Of a stretch of 64,000 bases of DNA, positions 60,754-64,000 are shown in pieces. The stretch comes from Nostoc sp. UHCC 0702 (GTDB lineage Bacteria > Cyanobacteriota > Cyanobacteriia > Cyanobacteriales > Nostocaceae). Below the pieces are notes generated by a model, which worked only from the letters and a program-made list of their open reading frames with translations, searched no databases and was not told the DNA's origin. The DNA lies in assembly GCA_017164015.1 (NCBI GenBank), contig CP071065.1, positions 5,185,918 to 5,249,917 on the forward strand, written 5' to 3'. Position 1 is the stretch's first letter, and every line of letters begins with the position of its first letter. The position numbers were made by a program, and so were the translations under genes.

Positions 60754-61431
60754 ATGAAGCTGAAGAACCAAGCCAAATCAGTACTTGTTCAACCTCTGAG
60801 CTACATGATGCTGGGTATCATCACTACAATTGCTATATCACCATCAGCCTTAGCAGTTAGTGGAAAAGTTTCTTTGTTGTCTGAACAGCCTGCACACAAG
60901 CAACCGCAAACAATAGCGCAGTTTTCCGGCACAGATTCACCAGAGCGATCGCAGCTGATCCAACAAGTAAATGCATTATACAATCAAAGAGACTTCAAAG
61001 GTGCAGAAGAAAATCTCCGTAAATTCATTAAAAAGTTCCCAGAAGATGCTTTTGGACACTTTCAGTTAGGAAATGTGCTGTTTCGGCAAAACCAACCAGA
61101 AGCAGCAATTAGTGCCTACCGAGAAGCTATTCGCCTCAGACCAAAATATGCTCTAGCTTATAATGCGATCGGTGTTGTTTACGCTAGTCAAGACCGTTGG
61201 CAAGAAGCTATTACTGAATACCGCAAAGCCTTAGAAATTAATCCCAATTATGGCGATGCACTCACTAATTTGGGACAAGCATTGTGGCAAACAAATAAAC
61301 GAGATGAAGCGAAAGCTACTTTAGAAAAAGCTTTAACTATCTTCAAAGCAGAAAGTAGAAATGAAAAAGCTTACCAAGTCGAACAGATTTTGCGGCAGAT
61401 AAAAACTTTAGATGATCCTAGCCTTTCTTAA
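60754..61431 (+). CDS. Exported TPR protein
   Basis: 225 residues. Signal peptide (MMLGIITTIAISPSALAVSG region), then four TPR units (QLIQQVNALYNQRDFKGAEE; AFGHFQLGNVLFRQNQPEAA; ALAYNAIGVVYASQDRWQEA; ALTNLGQALWQTNKRDEA). Likely a periplasmic scaffold; partner unknown. Confidence 0.88.
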   Translation: MKLKNQAKSVLVQPLSYMMLGIITTIAISPSALAVSGKVSLLSEQPAHKQPQTIAQFSGTDSPERSQLIQQVNALYNQRDFKGAEENLRKFIKKFPEDAFGHFQLGNVLFRQNQPEAAISAYREAIRLRPKYALAYNAIGVVYASQDRWQEAITEYRKALEINPNYGDALTNLGQALWQTNKRDEAKATLEKALTIFKAESRNEKAYQVEQILRQIKTLDDPSLS

Positions 61432-61435
61432 TACT

Positions 61436-61625
61436 CCCCGAACTGAACAAGTAATGCTTGGTTCACTTGTTCGGAAAGTTCGGGGATTCTTGGTTCACAG
61501 ATTCGCCATTAGACAACAGGTTTGCACCGTTCGGCTTCGCCGTGAGCGGCTCAGCCAACCGCCCAAGAGGGCAAATCTCCCCAAGCTTATGTTCCCGTTT
61601 CAGAGTGCCACACCCCTACATAATA
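61436..61625 (-). ncRNA. Orphan omegaRNA / right end of an IS605-family element
   Basis: On the minus strand: CTCTGAAACGGGAACATAAG, GCTGAGCCGCTCACGGCG, ... CAAGAATCCCCG, then a large hairpin (CCCCGAACT/AGTTCGGGG with an inner GAACAAGT/ACTTGTTC stem, 61436-61485). This is the usual layout of a tnpB 3' end, omegaRNA and terminal palindrome of cyanobacterial IS605 elements, from a different family than the copy at 1940. No tnpB is attached. It may also terminate the TPR gene. Confidence 0.6.
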
Positions 61626-61638
61626 TATTTCGCTTTCC

Positions 61639-63063
61639 TCACCAAATGATTTTCCGCATATTATCAACCTTTCTTTTAAAATCTGACTGCTCTTTGAGTT
61701 TGTGCAGTGGCCCTTTGTAATTTTCAATTTCATTTATTAGTTCTTTGACTGCTGGAGCCGCAACTTTGATTTTCATCATTCGCAAAAGATCAAGATACTG
61801 CTTCTGGCATCTATCATGCTGAAGTCTACTAGCAATTACAGTATTATTGAAAGACAAAATTGCTATAACTGCTTGAGTGGCGTTAAATCGTTCAATCAGA
61901 GAACGATAGATAATTTCAGCGTTGTGCGAAGCTCCATGTCCATTTGTCAAAAAAACTTCGACTAGTGCCAAAACATACTTTTCACGTATCTGAAGAGGAA
62001 CTTGTCCTCTGTCATTAATAAGTCTCTCTAGTGCTTTTGCAAATGCTGGCTCATTGGCAAAGTTATCCCATCCTCGATGAGCATTAAGTAAGTTATCAAT
62101 AGCAGTATCTATTTCTGCGGACAGAAGAGTTTCAGGAATATATGATTTGCCTGAAACTATTTCCAAAAATTCGAGGGCAAGCCTTGCTTCTGCTTTATCA
62201 TTATTTGCAACAAACCTGCCATATTTAATCCCAAACTGTTGACGCGCTTGCTCATCAACTCTATCCCATAGATAAGGTATTAACCTATGAAGGTTTTGCC
62301 TTGTCTGCGGTGTTGTCTCTGAGCGGGTATATATGCCAAATAATCCTGATGCTAAATTATTGGTCTGTTCTTGGGTAAGCTCTACAAAAAAAGCTGCTAT
62401 TTGTCTAGCATCTGAGTCAGAAATATTATTTTTCTTAAGGTTTTTGAGAAATTTTTGTATTTCTATTGTTCCATTAGATAATGGTAAAGATATAACTTCT
62501 CTAATACATGTTTCTAACCAAGAAATAAGTTGTAAGCCTGTAATTTCGTTTTGATTTGGATGTGCAGCGCTTACCCAATTTCTCATATATCTGATAGTAT
62601 CTAAGTGCTTATATCCAATCTCTGAAATCAACCCTATTTTTTTTGCCCCCTCTATTAATTCACTATCAGTGACTTTAAAAATGTCATCTTCTGAGTACAG
62701 ATTCTTACGTTTTTCTGGGCTATTTACGGCATTATCATAAAAATATGAAATATCGTATTGAGACACTCGCTTTCTTAACTCTAAAATTGTTTCGTCCCAT
62801 AAGTAATTCAATGCTGCATCAAATAAACCTGATGCTACAGCAGCAATATATTTAGATATGTATATAGATCGGGGCTTTTGTTCATCATTAATGTTTGATA
62901 ATACATCGGCAATATTTTTAAAAACTGTTACACGCTCTTTTACTGAAACCAATACAGAGTCAGTCGGCAAACCCTGTTCTGTTAAGAAACTTAACACACT
63001 TATTTCAAAATTATTTAACTGTAAACTATAGCTTTGCTGTGTAACTATGTCAGATGAGTTCAT
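61639..63063 (-). CDS. HEPN-like protein, possible defence gene
   Basis: 474 residues, helical. Residues about 70-195 contain YMRNWVSAAHPNQNE, i.e. R161-N...A-H168-P, the RX4-6H pattern of HEPN ribonucleases, in a helical context typical of that fold (FDAALNYLWDETILELRKRV earlier). The rest (FFVELTQEQTNNLASGLFGI, EKYVLALVEVFLTNGHG) is unknown and may sense or oligomerise. Similar proteins occur in variable regions. It sits between an IS605 tail and Uma2. Function inferred, not shown. Confidence 0.6.
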   Translation of the reverse strand: MNSSDIVTQQSYSLQLNNFEISVLSFLTEQGLPTDSVLVSVKERVTVFKNIADVLSNINDEQKPRSIYISKYIAAVASGLFDAALNYLWDETILELRKRVSQYDISYFYDNAVNSPEKRKNLYSEDDIFKVTDSELIEGAKKIGLISEIGYKHLDTIRYMRNWVSAAHPNQNEITGLQLISWLETCIREVISLPLSNGTIEIQKFLKNLKKNNISDSDARQIAAFFVELTQEQTNNLASGLFGIYTRSETTPQTRQNLHRLIPYLWDRVDEQARQQFGIKYGRFVANNDKAEARLALEFLEIVSGKSYIPETLLSAEIDTAIDNLLNAHRGWDNFANEPAFAKALERLINDRGQVPLQIREKYVLALVEVFLTNGHGASHNAEIIYRSLIERFNATQAVIAILSFNNTVIASRLQHDRCQKQYLDLLRMMKIKVAAPAVKELINEIENYKGPLHKLKEQSDFKRKVDNMRKIIW

Positions 63064-63189
63064 TATCTTTTATCCTGGTTACTTTTATATTTTGTATTAT
63101 ACATGTAATACAAAATATAGTTGCCAAACAAGATAGCATAAAAACTGATAATCTACAATAAAAATCAGATATACTCCTGGTTAAAGCCT

Positions 63190-63939
63190 ATGACTTCCCT
63201 ATCGGCATTAACTTTACCCGACCACACCCAACTACCAGAGTCAGATGGTAAATTTGTGAAGAATTGGCAAGAACATCCCCAAAGTATCTTACTGACTGAC
63301 TCAATTAAACCTGTTTTAGAGCAACTTCATCCTGATAGTCAATATTGTATTGGACAGGATTTAGGCATTTACTGGCGATTGACTGATCCTCCAGAGAAAG
63401 GTGCTACAGCACCAGATTGGTTTTATGTACCCAATGTCCCGCCGACTCTGAATGGTAAAACGCGGCGTTCCTATGTTTTATGGAAGGAGTATGTCGCGCC
63501 ATTAATTGTGCTGGAATTTGTCTCTGGAGATGGTACTGAAGAACGAGATAAAACATCACCTTCACAAGGAGATGTTGGTAAATTTTGGATTTACGAACAG
63601 GCAATTAGAGTACCTTATTATGGGATTTATGAAGTAACAAAAGCCCAGGTAGAGGTGTATCACTTAATCGATAATGCCTATCAACTGATGACACCCAATG
63701 AACGGGGACATTACCCAATTGCCCCTTTGGGGGTGGAATTAGGAATCTGGCAGGGGCTGTATCAAAATGCAGAGTTACCTTGGTTGCGGTGGTGGGATGC
63801 AACAGGAAATCTATTACTCACAGGTGAGGAACGCGCTGTGATTGAACGACAAAAGCGAGAGAGAATTGTAGAGAAATTACGATCGCTCTCTGATGAACAA
63901 CTTAACGCTTTGGGAATTGACTTAGAAATGCTGGAATAA
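63190..63939 (+). CDS. Uma2-family endonuclease-like protein (DUF820)
   Basis: 249 residues. PD-(D/E)XK core: APDWFYVPNVPP (Asp) and PLIVLEFVSGDG (Glu) with a downstream Lys (DKTSPSQGDVGKFWIYEQAI). The C-terminal ERAVIERQKRERIVEKLRSL is the common coiled tail. This family is hugely expanded in cyanobacteria, with unknown role. Extra residues between the Glu strand and the helix are usual for this subgroup. Confidence 0.9.
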   Translation: MTSLSALTLPDHTQLPESDGKFVKNWQEHPQSILLTDSIKPVLEQLHPDSQYCIGQDLGIYWRLTDPPEKGATAPDWFYVPNVPPTLNGKTRRSYVLWKEYVAPLIVLEFVSGDGTEERDKTSPSQGDVGKFWIYEQAIRVPYYGIYEVTKAQVEVYHLIDNAYQLMTPNERGHYPIAPLGVELGIWQGLYQNAELPWLRWWDATGNLLLTGEERAVIERQKRERIVEKLRSLSDEQLNALGIDLEMLE

Positions 63940-64000
63940 AATAATCTAGCTTTCACATTCTTAACTTAACCTCTTGCATAAACTATTTACTGTTAAATGT

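Overview
The window looks like chromosome of a filamentous, probably heterocystous cyanobacterium (Nostocales). Evidence: many GCGATCGC (HIP1-like) palindromes, heptamer STRR arrays (CCCCAGT, GTTAGGA, TTGACTGT types), PEP-CTERM proteins, a chlM gene, a XisI protein, and the gene neighbourhood sigC - furA - convergent peptidoglycan-binding gene, which I recall from Anabaena/Nostoc. Core metabolic genes are interleaved with very many small mobile elements and decayed genes.

Layout. 1-9 kb: truncated Tat-exported protein, an Hsp20 gene broken by a MITE, an IS200/IS605 element (intact tnpB, frameshifted tnpA) that splits a PEP-CTERM gene, a second PEP-CTERM gene, GNAT, a PTP-like phosphatase, a second IS605 tail, an Old Yellow Enzyme, a metallothionein and a MerC-domain protein. 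9-24 kb: cation/proton antiporter with two Usp domains, chlM, a broken caspase/NB-ARC/TPR protein beside an alpha/beta hydrolase, SDR, DUF423, RlaP-type nucleotidyltransferase, PLP aminotransferase, DUF1499, a 9-bp repeat array and an isolated potC.

24.77-32.67 kb is the most interesting part. A 7.9-kb island has inward-facing multi-repeat ends of the kind found in Tn7-like type V-K CRISPR-associated transposons. It lies next to a tRNA-Pro(CGG) gene. Just inside the tRNA-proximal end is a V-K-type repeat tail (GGGTTGAAAG) followed by a 17-nt spacer matching the tRNA at 15 of 17 positions. The protospacer has a GTA PAM, and the element end lies 60 nt downstream, as expected for Cas12k-guided homing. 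No tnsB, tnsC, tniQ or cas12k is present. The cargo is a decayed type I restriction-modification system (hsdR and hsdS open, hsdM broken by a deletion and a MITE) plus toxin-antitoxin genes, one of them MITE-interrupted.

32.7-46.6 kb is core-like: lipA, gpsA, sigC, furA, a peptidoglycan-binding protein, cobN carrying several in-frame STRR insertions, a GAF histidine kinase and nanE. 46.6-64 kb holds an RTX-type calcium-binding protein, a CAP-domain protein, a TacA/TacT-like pair, an HtrA/HhoA protease, a superoxide dismutase pseudogene, several small unknown genes, acs, an orphan xisI, a TPR protein, an orphan omegaRNA/IS605 tail, a HEPN-like protein and a Uma2 nuclease.

At least six dispersed short-element families recur. 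In several cases the pre-insertion reading frame can be rebuilt exactly from the sequence. All family assignments come from reading motifs, not from database searches.
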